Assembly: GCA_028279875.1 (NCBI GenBank)
Contig: JANQMU010000024.1
Coordinates: forward strand, 1 to 64,000
DNA from: Rhizobiaceae bacterium
GTDB taxonomy: Bacteria; Pseudomonadota; Alphaproteobacteria; Rhizobiales; Rhizobiaceae
Direction of reading: 5' to 3'
DNA length: 64,000 nt
Positions within the stretch are counted from its first letter, which is position 1; each line of letters starts with the position of its first letter. The notes below the pieces were generated by a model. That model did no database searches. It was given only the letters and a program-made list of their open reading frames with translations, and was not told where the DNA came from. This document shows, one piece after another, positions 16,964 to 25,370 of the stretch. The translations under genes and the position numbers were made by a program.

Positions 16964-17676
16964 CAGCCGGTTCCCAGATAAGCGGCCTGAACGGCTTCGT
17001 TGGCCCGGATCCTGTCGGGTGTTTCCTCGGCCAGCACTTCACCGAAATTCAACACCGTAATCCGGTCAGCTGTGTCCATCACGACGCTCATATTGTGCTC
17101 GATCAGCAGGACGGTTGTTTCTCCGGCTAATGATCTGATCAGGGCCTTGAAGTCCTCAACCTCGCTTTCGGCGAGCCCCTGTGTCGGCTCGTCGAGGATG
17201 AGAAGGCGCGGTGCCTGACCCAGCCCCATGGCGATCTCCAGCAGCCGCTGGTGACCGTAGCTCAGATCGCCGGCGATCTGTTCCGCCCGGTCGGCAAGGC
17301 CGACGCGCGCCAGCGCCGCCTCGACGCCGCGCCGGACCGCTTCTGCATCGCCGCGATGTTTGCGGCGCACGGCAAGGGCGACGTTTTCATGCAGCGACAG
17401 CCTGGCGAAGACCGAGGTAATCTGGAAGGTATAGGCCATGCCCAGCGCAATGCGTCTGTGGGCGGCCAGGGAGGTGACGTCCCGGCCGTCAAACCGCACC
17501 TTTCCGGCACTCGCCGCAATGCGGCCGCACAGCAGGTTGACGAAGGTCGACTTGCCGGCGCCGTTCGGCCCGATCAGGGCCCGGACCTCGCCTTCGGGCA
17601 GCTCGAAATCGACATCATGGACGGCTCTCAGGCCGCCGAAGCTGCGCGACAGGCCGCTGGTTGACAGAAGGCTCAC
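16963..17676 (-). CDS. LivG-type ABC transporter ATP-binding protein
   Basis: A 237-residue ATPase of the HAAT family with Walker A GPNGAGKST (36-44), the LivG-style signature LSYGHQR and Walker B LLILDEPTQGL. The reading frame is open further upstream, but the GTG at 17676 overlaps the LivM-type stop as GTGA and gives the canonical LLSTSGLSRSFGGL start. It forms the ATPase heterodimer with the next gene. Confidence 0.9.
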   Translation of the reverse strand: MSLLSTSGLSRSFGGLRAVHDVDFELPEGEVRALIGPNGAGKSTFVNLLCGRIAASAGKVRFDGRDVTSLAAHRRIALGMAYTFQITSVFARLSLHENVALAVRRKHRGDAEAVRRGVEAALARVGLADRAEQIAGDLSYGHQRLLEIAMGLGQAPRLLILDEPTQGLAESEVEDFKALIRSLAGETTVLLIEHNMSVVMDTADRITVLNFGEVLAEETPDRIRANEAVQAAYLGTG

Positions 17677-18617
17677 GGCAGCCACGGCAACGCCCTTCTT
17701 CGCAACTCGCCGAAAAGTCCCTGTTTGGCGAACAGCGTCAGCAGCACCAGCGTCACCCCGGCGATCAGCATATAGGCGCTGGTCAGGCCGCTCGACAGGT
17801 CGATCAGATAGAACATGAAGGCGGTGCCGACCAGCGGGCCGAGTGTCGTTCCGGCGCCGCCCAGAAGCACCCACAGCAGCGGGAAGATCGAATATTGCAC
17901 GGCGGCGAAACTGGCGCCGACATAGCCGAAAAGCAGGGCATAGGCCGCGCCCGCGGCGCCCGACATGGTGCCGGACAGAATGACCGCCAGCAGCTTGTGC
18001 CGCAGCACGTCATAGCCGAGCATGCGGGCCCGGTCCTCGTTTTCGCGAATGGCGATCAACACCTTGCCGAAGGGTGTCTGGACGATCCGGGCGGTAATGA
18101 TCAGGCAGGCTGAAAACAGGATGAGCGCGGCGAAATAACGGTTGGCGGGCGTCGTCAGGTCGATCCCGGCCAGAATGCGTTCGGGTTGCTGGATGACAAA
18201 TCCCTCGTCGCCGCGGGTATATTCGCCGAACAGCAAAATGGTCAAAAACCCGGCCTGGGCGAACATCAGCGTGACGATCATGAAGGCAACGCCGGTGGTA
18301 CGCAGCGCCAGGAAGCCGACGACGGCCGAGACGACGAGCGCCGCAATCAGGCCGCTGAGCAAGGCGGGCGAGGGTGCAAAGCCGAAATATTCGATCGTCA
18401 GGCCGAGCCCGTACATGCCGGCGGCGAAAAACAGTGCATGGCCGAGGCTCAAGAGCCCGGTATAGCCGAACAGCATGTTGTAGCCCATGGCATAAACGGC
18501 GAGCACCATGATCCGCGCCAGATTGCCGTGATGATAGGCGGGAAGCCAGAATTGCAGCAGGAGGAGAAGTGCGATCACACCGCCATGCAGCCAGAGCGAT
18601 TTCGAAACCGCACTCAT
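17673..18617 (-). CDS. LivM-type ABC transporter permease
   Basis: A 314-residue multi-pass permease. The family motif GYTGLLSLGHALFFAAGMYG is near residue 52, and ENEDRARMLGYDV, the cytoplasmic coupling loop, comes later. Several hydrophobic helices flank them. ATG 18617 overlaps the LivH-type stop as ATGA. It forms the transmembrane channel with the LivH-type permease. Confidence 0.9.
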   Translation of the reverse strand: MSAVSKSLWLHGGVIALLLLLQFWLPAYHHGNLARIMVLAVYAMGYNMLFGYTGLLSLGHALFFAAGMYGLGLTIEYFGFAPSPALLSGLIAALVVSAVVGFLALRTTGVAFMIVTLMFAQAGFLTILLFGEYTRGDEGFVIQQPERILAGIDLTTPANRYFAALILFSACLIITARIVQTPFGKVLIAIRENEDRARMLGYDVLRHKLLAVILSGTMSGAAGAAYALLFGYVGASFAAVQYSIFPLLWVLLGGAGTTLGPLVGTAFMFYLIDLSSGLTSAYMLIAGVTLVLLTLFAKQGLFGELRRRALPWLP

Positions 18618-19495
18618 GCGCTCCGTTTCCCGAACAGGCCGGTCGGCCTGAAAATCAGGACGAAGGCCACCAGCAGCGTGGCAATGATCTTGGCCAGGGT
18701 CGGCGAGAAAAAGACCGAGATGATGCCGTCGCTCATGCCGATGAAGATGGCGGCAACGACTGTCCCGGCAATGCTGCCCAGTCCGCCGATGATGACGACG
18801 ATGAAGGACAGAAGCAGCGGATCGCCGCCCATCAGATAATGGGCCTGCTGGATGGGCACCACCAGGACCGCCGCCATGGCGGCGAGCCCGGCGCCCAGCC
18901 CGAAGACCAGGGCATAGACCCGGTCGACCCTGATGCCGAAGGCCAGCGCCATTTCCGAATCGAGCTGGCTGGCGCGTAGCACCAGGCCGATGCGGGTCTT
19001 GGTCAGCAGGAGCCAGACGCCGATGAGCAGGACGACCGCGGCGCCGATGACGAAGAATTTGTAGGTCGAATAGCCGAACCAGGGCAGGTAGATGCGGTGG
19101 CTGAAGGGCGCTTCGACCGGCCGGGCTTCCGGTCCATAGGTCATCAGCACCGTCTGCTGGATGATGTAGAGGAGGCCGATGGTCGCGACGATGGTCGTTT
19201 CAGGATCGTAATCCAGCCGTTTGAGAACAAAGTAGTCGGCCATGGCGGCGATGACGGCGGCGATCAGGGGCGCACAGACCAGCGCGATGACGAAACCCAG
19301 CGCCGGCTGGCCGGAGGCGAGCGTCGCGAACCACCAGGCGAGGACCGCGCCCAGCATGAAGAACTCGCCATGGGCGACATTGACGACCCGCATGACGCCG
19401 AACACCAGGCTGAGACCGACGGCGGTCAGCGCCAGAACCGCCGCCGCCACGGCCCCTTCCAGAGACGCCAGAAGTAAATAGGGTCCGAGATCCAT
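18614..19495 (-). CDS. LivH-type ABC transporter permease
   Basis: A 293-residue permease with the LivH signature (FGVMRVVNVAHGEFFMLGA) near residue 31 and the coupling loop LRASQLDSEMALAFGI about residue 175. The ATG has no visible ribosome site; just 5' of it is a strong stem-loop at 19504-19527 that may set its expression below that of the binding protein upstream. Confidence 0.9.
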   Translation of the reverse strand: MDLGPYLLLASLEGAVAAAVLALTAVGLSLVFGVMRVVNVAHGEFFMLGAVLAWWFATLASGQPALGFVIALVCAPLIAAVIAAMADYFVLKRLDYDPETTIVATIGLLYIIQQTVLMTYGPEARPVEAPFSHRIYLPWFGYSTYKFFVIGAAVVLLIGVWLLLTKTRIGLVLRASQLDSEMALAFGIRVDRVYALVFGLGAGLAAMAAVLVVPIQQAHYLMGGDPLLLSFIVVIIGGLGSIAGTVVAAIFIGMSDGIISVFFSPTLAKIIATLLVAFVLIFRPTGLFGKRSA

Positions 19496-19503
19496 CCGGG
19501 ATA

Positions 19504-19527
19504 CGCGCTCCGCGGTTGCGGAGCGCG
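19504..19527 (-). promoter_or_regulatory. Intercistronic stem-loop between binding protein and LivH-type permease
   Basis: A perfect 10-bp stem (CGCGCTCCGC and its complement) with a GGTT loop, GC-rich and without a following U-run. It sits between the binding-protein stop (19544) and the permease ATG (19495). Such stems often stabilise or partly attenuate the message so that the binding protein is made in excess. Function inferred from position. Confidence 0.6.
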
Positions 19528-19543
19528 CCTGTACTTGTGCTGC

Positions 19544-20848
19544 TTAGAAGGGCTGGGTGGTGTAGTCGACTTCGTCTTCGTAAAACGTGTCTTCGATCGA
19601 GGTCGTGTGCGCCAGTTCCAGCTTGCTGTCCTTGACCTTCGAGATGTATTGATGGCCGAAAACCTGGTGGGTCTTGCCGTTGAACAGCTTGGCGCCCTGC
19701 GGGTGCTGCGCCGAATGCGGAATGTCGGTGACCGCCTCCACCGCCTCAATCAGCGTGGCGCGGTCCTGCGGGCCGCGATAGCCGGCTGTTTCCATGGCAT
19801 CCTTGACGATATAGAGCGTTTCCCAGCAGCCGAACATGTGGGCGTAGGTCGACACGTCTTTGGGATCGGAAACCGAGGCGCCATTGTCGTCGACACCGAC
19901 GGCGGCCCGGTAGTCCTTGTCGTAGCTCGACTGGTTCTTCTGCGCGTAGCGCGGATTGCCCTCCCAGAAATAGGAGCCCTCCAGGAATTCCAGACCGGGG
20001 CTGGCCATGTCGACGGCTTCCAGACTGTCGATGAAGCCGAAGATTTCCGGCTTGTTCGGGCCGTAGAACTCGCCCATCTCCTTGACGAATGTCAGAACCG
20101 CCGGGCCGACCATGACATGGTAGATCACCTCGGTGTCGCGCGGGACTTTCGGAAAATATTTGGTGAAGGAGGACTCCGTCGGCGGAATCGCGATCTTGGC
20201 GATCACCTCGCCGCCCTGTCTTGCGAGAGCCTCGGAGAAAAAGTCGCGATGGTCATGGCCGAAAGCGAAATCCGGATAGATCATGGTGACCTTCTTGCCG
20301 AGATTGTCGGAGACGAAGGGCGCCATGGCCTGTACCTGGCTCTTCACATCGGTGATGCCGGGCTGCAGCGTGTAGCGATTGAGCATGCCGCTGGCGACAT
20401 GATGGCCCTCGGACACCACGAAATAGGGGATTTTCAGTTCACCCGCCCGCGGTGCGGAGCCGATGACGACATGGCTGAACAGGGTTCCGAAGGCGAGATC
20501 GCAATTATGCTGGCTGGCGAATTTCTCGATGACTTCGGCGCCGCGCTTCGGATCGGTTCCATCGTCTTCGGGAACGATCTCGACCGGCCGGCCATTGATG
20601 CCGCCGGCATCGTTGATGGCCTTGGCGGCGGCCTGGGTGGTGCGGTCGTACCAGCGTCCATAGGCGGCACCGATTCCGGTGCGGTGGACCTGGAAGCCGA
20701 TGCGGATCGGCTCCGAACTCTGGGCCTGCGCATAGCGCACAAGCCCCGGCAATGTGCTTCCGGCGGCCATGGCGCCGGCGCCAAGGGCCAGACCCTTGAC
20801 CGCGGATCGGCGGGTTATCAGTCTCGATGGCTTTTTGTGGATCGGCAT
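19544..20848 (-). CDS. Periplasmic substrate-binding protein of the LivFGHM-type importer, Tat-exported
   Basis: A 434-residue leucine-binding-protein-like (Peripla_BP_6) receptor. The N-terminus has a twin-arginine signal (LITRRSAVKGLALGAGAMAA) ending near YAQAQS, so it may be exported folded. The mature part begins EPIRIGFQVHRTGIGAAYG and shows the family's two-lobe pattern. I chose ATG 20848, which has GGGAG upstream; the open frame to 20914 would run into operator 2. First gene of the importer operon. Proteins of this subgroup bind amides, amino acids or aromatic acids; operator sharing points to a nicotinate-type ligand. Confidence 0.88.
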   Translation of the reverse strand: MPIHKKPSRLITRRSAVKGLALGAGAMAAGSTLPGLVRYAQAQSSEPIRIGFQVHRTGIGAAYGRWYDRTTQAAAKAINDAGGINGRPVEIVPEDDGTDPKRGAEVIEKFASQHNCDLAFGTLFSHVVIGSAPRAGELKIPYFVVSEGHHVASGMLNRYTLQPGITDVKSQVQAMAPFVSDNLGKKVTMIYPDFAFGHDHRDFFSEALARQGGEVIAKIAIPPTESSFTKYFPKVPRDTEVIYHVMVGPAVLTFVKEMGEFYGPNKPEIFGFIDSLEAVDMASPGLEFLEGSYFWEGNPRYAQKNQSSYDKDYRAAVGVDDNGASVSDPKDVSTYAHMFGCWETLYIVKDAMETAGYRGPQDRATLIEAVEAVTDIPHSAQHPQGAKLFNGKTHQVFGHQYISKVKDSKLELAHTTSIEDTFYEDEVDYTTQPF

Positions 20849-20899
20849 CGCTGTGCTCCCTGCATTTATGACTTTTACGAGCCCTGACACATGGTCAAT

Positions 20900-20915
20900 T
20901 TTATATGCATACAAA
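20900..20915. promoter_or_regulatory. Operator 2: palindrome upstream of the ABC importer operon
   Basis: TTTATATGCATACAAA, one mismatch from the perfect TTTGTATGCATACAAA, 51 bp before the binding-protein ATG. A TTGACG -35-like element for the minus strand is at 20943-20948. Same motif as at 13425, 22398 and 23265. Confidence 0.65.
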
Positions 20916-20944
20916 CAAATTGTTCCCCGATTACCGGCGGTTCG

Positions 20945-22360
20945 TCAAGCCCCCTTGGGCGCAGCCAGAAGCCACAGGCCGAGAAATGTGTAGAGAATCA
21001 TGAAGGCCGCAACGGGAATCTGGCTGATCAGCGCCAGCCGGTTCCGGCCGTATAACCGCAGGGCGATCGCGTGTGCCGCGAGGATGGCGACGACATGGCC
21101 CAGCACCACGGCGCCGGCCTGGGTCAGGAAAATCACCTGCACCGTGTCACGGCTGTTGAAGAAGCCGGTGGTGGCATAAAACGTGCCGAGTCGCAGATAG
21201 TCCGCGCCGGTGGTGAAGGGATCGCTGGCGGCGGCCAGCGCATATTGCCCGTTGACCAGAAAAACGGTCAGGTAATGGGCGATATGATAACCGAGCGCGA
21301 TGGGCAGGATGGACAGGGTGAGGCGCCCGAAGACTTCGCCGAACGGCACCCCGCCGGTTTGCGGGTCGGCCAGCGATGCGAGCGCGTGACCGAGCCGCAC
21401 CAGGGCGGCGAAGACGACGATCAGCAGGACATTGGTGAGGATCAGGCCGCCGACGGTTTCGGCAATCACTGCCGAGCGGCCGGGAAATTCCAGCGGATTG
21501 ACCCCGATCCGCGCCAGCCACCAGAAGGTCTCGTTGAGGCCGTCGAAACTGCCCGTGCCCAGCAGCAGGAGAACGAAAATACCGCCGCTCAGTGACAGTG
21601 GCCGCGCATCCAGCAATTGCCATCCGGGCATCCCGACGCGCGATGCCTGGCGGCCGAGCCGCAGCGGTGAAAGCGTCGCGAAATGACGCATCAGCACGGT
21701 GAAAAACTCGCCTCGTGACAGCCAGTCTTCGGCTCCGAACACCACCATGGCGACGATGGTATAGAGCCCGTATCCGGCAACGATGACGGCCAGTCGCGCC
21801 GGGTCGTCGGGCGCCGGATCGGCCAGCGCGAAGGCTGAAAAGGCCAGCAGTCCGGCGGCAGCCGGCCAGCGGCCAAGCCGTTGCGGCAGCCGCATGACGA
21901 CCGGCTGCCCGGTGCCGCCCAGAATGAGGCGCGCGAGACCGGACCAGGGATTGATCCATCGCCACAGATCGCCGACGCAGGCCTGCAGAACGACGATCAT
22001 CAGCCAGAACACGGTCCATATGAAGAGCGGCAGGGGGTTGGCAAGCGGGTCGCGCGATCCGGTCAGGCCGATATAGACGAGCCAGCAAAGGAAGCAGAAG
22101 GCGATGAGGCTCGTTGCGGTCTCCCAATGCGGTGCCCGGATTTTTGGCAGGGCAAGGGTGGAAAAGAGGCGTTCGCCGACATGGCCGGGCGTGACCGCCA
22201 GCGCCACCACCGTCAGCGCCACCACCCAGATGCCCGACGCGATGTAGATGTCGGTCGGCAGCAGAAGGACAAATCCCTGTTGCGATACGTGGGCGGCCGC
22301 CGGTCCGGTCAGGGCAATTGCCAAAAGGCCCGCTGCAAGAGATGGTTTTCTGTTAAGCAA
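20945..22360 (-). CDS. Multi-pass membrane protein of unknown function
   Basis: A 471-residue protein with an N-terminal signal-like helix (LAAGLLAIALTGPAAA) followed by roughly ten to twelve hydrophobic segments. Recognisable local features are NPLPLFIWTVFWLMIVVLQ (about 120), GDLWRWINPWSG and a paired histidine motif IALGYHIAHYLTVFL (about 356). I do not recognise a transporter family with confidence. TTG 22360 is the only reasonable start, since an in-frame TGA lies just upstream, and its ribosome site is weak. It shares a 72-bp divergent promoter region, holding operator 3, with the PCu(A)C-like gene. Joint function in metal handling or in uptake for the nicotinate pathway is speculative. 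Confidence 0.75.
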   Translation of the reverse strand: MLNRKPSLAAGLLAIALTGPAAAHVSQQGFVLLLPTDIYIASGIWVVALTVVALAVTPGHVGERLFSTLALPKIRAPHWETATSLIAFCFLCWLVYIGLTGSRDPLANPLPLFIWTVFWLMIVVLQACVGDLWRWINPWSGLARLILGGTGQPVVMRLPQRLGRWPAAAGLLAFSAFALADPAPDDPARLAVIVAGYGLYTIVAMVVFGAEDWLSRGEFFTVLMRHFATLSPLRLGRQASRVGMPGWQLLDARPLSLSGGIFVLLLLGTGSFDGLNETFWWLARIGVNPLEFPGRSAVIAETVGGLILTNVLLIVVFAALVRLGHALASLADPQTGGVPFGEVFGRLTLSILPIALGYHIAHYLTVFLVNGQYALAAASDPFTTGADYLRLGTFYATTGFFNSRDTVQVIFLTQAGAVVLGHVVAILAAHAIALRLYGRNRLALISQIPVAAFMILYTFLGLWLLAAPKGA

Positions 22361-22397
22361 ACGAACCGTATTGACCTGTTTTCAGGATTCAAACATG

Positions 22398-22413
22398 TTT
22401 GTATGCATACATA
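22398..22413. promoter_or_regulatory. Operator 3: palindrome between divergent membrane-protein and PCuAC-like genes
   Basis: TTTGTATGCATACATA, one mismatch from TTTGTATGCATACAAA, in the middle of the 72-bp divergent spacer. It lies 19 bp before the ATG at 22433 and 37 bp before the TTG at 22360. A TTGACC hexamer at 22371-22376 could be the -35 of the plus-strand gene. One bound dimer could control both directions. Confidence 0.65.
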
Positions 22414-22432
22414 ACAGGCAGGTGCCGCACAA

Positions 22433-23230
22433 ATGAAACTTCTGCGCCCGGTTGTCCTTCTGGCCGTGCTGGTCGCCATCGGCTGGACAGCGATGCGGAT
22501 CATCGATCCCGTCGGCAAGGACCTGCTGCTGCAAGATGTCCACGCCGCACAGCTTGACGGTCAGGCGCCCGATTCGCTGGTCGTTTTCCTGAAAATCGAA
22601 AACCGCGGCGGCCCGGACACGCTCTTGTCGGCCAGTACTCGTGACGCATCCGAAACGATCATCTACAATCCGGAATCCGATTCCGGAATTCCGGTTCCAG
22701 CCGGCACATCGCCGTCCCTGGCGTCCGATGGCGCCCACATTCTTTTGCGCGGCGTGCGCGGCGAAATCTCGGATGGCCGGCTGATTCCAATCGCCCTGAC
22801 ATTCGAAAAGGCCGGGACGGTGACGTCCAGGGCACGGCTTGTTGCGCCGGTGACGCCGGGCGATGCCGCCGAACACGGCATATTCGGCCTTGGCAGCATT
22901 TGCCGTGTCGGCGAAGGCGAACCGGCGCCGGCGGTTTCGGTGCGGGCCGAACCGCTGGCGAAAAAGGAAGGCTGGCGCATTGTGGTGGATGCGACGGATT
23001 TCACCTTCGCCGAACATCTGACCGACACCGATCATATTCCCGGCGTCGGTCACGGCCATCTCTATGTTGGCGGTCTGAAGATCAGGCGCCTCTATGGAGA
23101 AACAGCCGAGATCGGGCCGCTGCCGGCCGGGCGACACACGGTCCGTGTGACGCTCAACACCAATGACCACCGGGCCTATGTGGTCGGCGACGAACCGGTG
23201 ACGGCGCAGACCACCATCGTCGTGCGTTGA
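22433..23230 (+). CDS. Membrane-anchored PCu(A)C-like protein with His-rich C-terminal domain
   Basis: A 265-residue protein with one N-terminal membrane helix (LLRPVVLLAVLVAIGW) and a PCu(A)C-like beta domain (residues ~40-125: VFLKIENRGGPDTLLSAST, then AHILLRGV). The methionines that bind copper in true PCu(A)C proteins are absent; only the histidine of the final motif is kept. A second beta domain (about 165-260) holds a histidine cluster, HLTDTDHIPGVGHGHLYV, a likely metal site, and ends in RVTLNTNDHRAYVVGDEPV. Divergent from the multi-pass membrane protein and under the shared operator. Role unknown; a metal-binding partner of that protein is one possibility. Confidence 0.75.
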   Translation: MKLLRPVVLLAVLVAIGWTAMRIIDPVGKDLLLQDVHAAQLDGQAPDSLVVFLKIENRGGPDTLLSASTRDASETIIYNPESDSGIPVPAGTSPSLASDGAHILLRGVRGEISDGRLIPIALTFEKAGTVTSRARLVAPVTPGDAAEHGIFGLGSICRVGEGEPAPAVSVRAEPLAKKEGWRIVVDATDFTFAEHLTDTDHIPGVGHGHLYVGGLKIRRLYGETAEIGPLPAGRHTVRVTLNTNDHRAYVVGDEPVTAQTTIVVR

Positions 23231-23264
23231 AAAGCGCAGCCGCGCTTTGACACGTTGGGCCGTT

Positions 23265-23284
23265 TTTGTTTGTATACAAACAAA
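23265..23284. promoter_or_regulatory. Operator 4: perfect 20-bp palindrome upstream of hyuA
   Basis: TTTGTTTGTATACAAACAAA is a perfect inverted repeat ending 25 bp before the hyuA ATG. A consensus -35 TTGACA is at 23247-23252, so the palindrome covers the -10 region. It has the TTTGTAT half-sites of the sites at 13425, 20900 and 22398, but without the central GC spacer. Confidence 0.7.
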
Positions 23285-23309
23285 TTTCCGATAGAGGCGC
23301 GGCAACGTC

Positions 23310-25370
23310 ATGGGTGAAACGGATCGCGGTCTGGTGGTGGGCGTCGATGTCGGCGGGACCTTCACGGACCTCATCCTGCTGGATCAGGATGGCGGCGATG
23401 TGCGGCTGGCGAAAGTGCCGAGCACCGCCGACAATCAGGCCATCGGCGTTCTCGATGCGCTGGCCGAGAGCGGGGCGCGGCTGCCCGATGTCGATCTGAT
23501 CGTTCATGGCACCACGACCACGACCAATGCCGTGCTGGAGCGCAAGCTCTGCCGCACCGGGCTGATCACCACACGCGGCTTTCGCGATGTGCTGGAACTC
23601 GGCCGCCGGACACGCCCGCAGCCCTATGGCATGAAGGGAACCTTCGAGCCGTTGATCCCCCGCGATCTGCGGCTGGAAGCCGTCGAGCGGATGGATGCGG
23701 CCGGTGCTGTCGTTACGCCGCTGGATGAACAGAGTGTCCGGGTGGCGGCCGAAAACCTGCTTGCGGCGGGATGCGAATCGGTCGTGATCCATTTCCTGCA
23801 TGCCTATGCCAATCCCGCCCATGAGCTTCGCGCCGCCGAGATCGTTCGTACCGTCTGGCCGAACGACTACATCACCATGGGCCATGCGCTGCTGGCGGAA
23901 AACCGTGAATTCGAGCGTGGTGTGACAGCGGCCGTCAATGCCTCCGTGCAGCCGATCCTGGAGCGCTACGTGGAGCGTCTGGGCCGCGAGCTGTCATCGC
24001 AGGGCTATCGCGGCGACGTTCTGGTGATGAACGGCAATGGCGGCATGGTGTCGGCGCGCCGGGTCGCCCGTGAGGCGGCCAAGACAGTCATGTCCGGGCC
24101 AGCCTCCGGTGTCATCGCCGCCGCCTATACCGGGCGCCGCGCCGGCATTGAAAATCTGATCACCTACGACATGGGCGGCACATCGACCGATGTGGCCCTG
24201 ATCCGCCGGGCCGAGCCGGCCGTTTCCAGCGAGATCGATGTGGAATACGGGTTGCCGATCCATGTGCCGATGGTGGATGTGCGCACGGTCGGCGCCGGCG
24301 GCGGCTCGATCGCCAGGGTCAACGCCGCGGGCCTGCTGGAGGTCGGTCCGCAGAGCGCCGGCGCTACGCCGGGCCCGATCTGTTACGGGCGCGGCGGCAC
24401 CGAACCAACCATTTCCGATGCCAATCTGCTGCTTGGGCGGCTCAATCCGGAAAAGCTCAAATCGGTCGAGGGAGGGGTGTCGGTTGCCGATGTGAAGGCG
24501 GTGTTTGAACAAAGGCTCGGTGGTCCGCTCGGCCTGGATGTCACGGACGCGGCGGCGGCGGTCATTCAGATCGCCAATACAAGGATGGCCGGCGCCACCC
24601 GCATGGTGTCGGTGTCGCTCGGCGCCGACCCGCGCGACTATGCGCTCTTTGCCTTTGGCGGCGCGGGACCGCTGCATGCCTCGGCGCTCGCCCGCGAACT
24701 CGGCGTGCCCCGCGTGATGGTGCCGAGCCGGCCGGGCATCACCAATGCCATTGGCTGTGTGGTCGCCGATCTGCGGCATGATTTCGTCAACACGGTCAAC
24801 CGGCCGCTCGACCATGTCGATATCGACGCGGTCCATGCGGTTTTTGCCCGGCAGATCGAGGAGGGCGAGCGGCTCTTGGGCAAGGAGAGCGTCGACATCC
24901 GCCGTATCAGAAGGGTGTTTAGCGTCGATATGCAATTCGTCGGGCAGTCGCACTTACTGCGCGTCCCGCTCAGTGCGCCGGATCCCGACAGGGCGACCTT
25001 GCGGCGGCTTTTCGAAGAGGTCTATTTCCGGCGGTTTCATGTGGAACTGGCCGAGATCAAGGCCAATCTGGTGAATGTGAACACATCCATCATCGGCGAA
25101 CGGGCGCCGCTCGACCTGTCGACGCTGATCGATCCGGCCGACCGCGAGTCCAGCCTTGCGAAAGCGAAGACCGGCCGGCGATCGGTCTATTTCAATGGTG
25201 ACTGGCACGAGACGCCGATCTATTGGCGAGATCATCTACCGGCTGATTTTGACCTTGCCGGACCGGCGGTGATCGAACAGATGGATACCACCGTCCTGAT
25301 CGAGCCGGGTGACGCAGCGCAGGGTGACAAGGAAGGCAACATCATCATCACGGTGGGGGCGTGGCCATGA
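23310..25370 (+). CDS. hyuA: Hydantoinase/oxoprolinase family protein, subunit A (HyuA)
   Basis: A 686-residue HyuA-type subunit of the ATP-dependent hydantoinase/5-oxoprolinase family, which opens a lactam C-N bond at the cost of ATP. Nucleotide-binding motifs of the actin/Hsp70-like fold are GVDVGGTFTDLILLD near the N-terminus and YDMGGTSTDVAL near 286; a GATRMVSV segment and the C-terminal Hydantoinase_A region follow. Its stop overlaps hyuB (ATGA). With operator 4 upstream it likely belongs to the nicotinate regulon and could hydrolyse the lactam 1,4,5,6-tetrahydro-6-oxonicotinate. That substrate is inference; hydantoins or 5-oxoproline are alternatives. Confidence 0.9.
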   Translation: MGETDRGLVVGVDVGGTFTDLILLDQDGGDVRLAKVPSTADNQAIGVLDALAESGARLPDVDLIVHGTTTTTNAVLERKLCRTGLITTRGFRDVLELGRRTRPQPYGMKGTFEPLIPRDLRLEAVERMDAAGAVVTPLDEQSVRVAAENLLAAGCESVVIHFLHAYANPAHELRAAEIVRTVWPNDYITMGHALLAENREFERGVTAAVNASVQPILERYVERLGRELSSQGYRGDVLVMNGNGGMVSARRVAREAAKTVMSGPASGVIAAAYTGRRAGIENLITYDMGGTSTDVALIRRAEPAVSSEIDVEYGLPIHVPMVDVRTVGAGGGSIARVNAAGLLEVGPQSAGATPGPICYGRGGTEPTISDANLLLGRLNPEKLKSVEGGVSVADVKAVFEQRLGGPLGLDVTDAAAAVIQIANTRMAGATRMVSVSLGADPRDYALFAFGGAGPLHASALARELGVPRVMVPSRPGITNAIGCVVADLRHDFVNTVNRPLDHVDIDAVHAVFARQIEEGERLLGKESVDIRRIRRVFSVDMQFVGQSHLLRVPLSAPDPDRATLRRLFEEVYFRRFHVELAEIKANLVNVNTSIIGERAPLDLSTLIDPADRESSLAKAKTGRRSVYFNGDWHETPIYWRDHLPADFDLAGPAVIEQMDTTVLIEPGDAAQGDKEGNIIITVGAWP

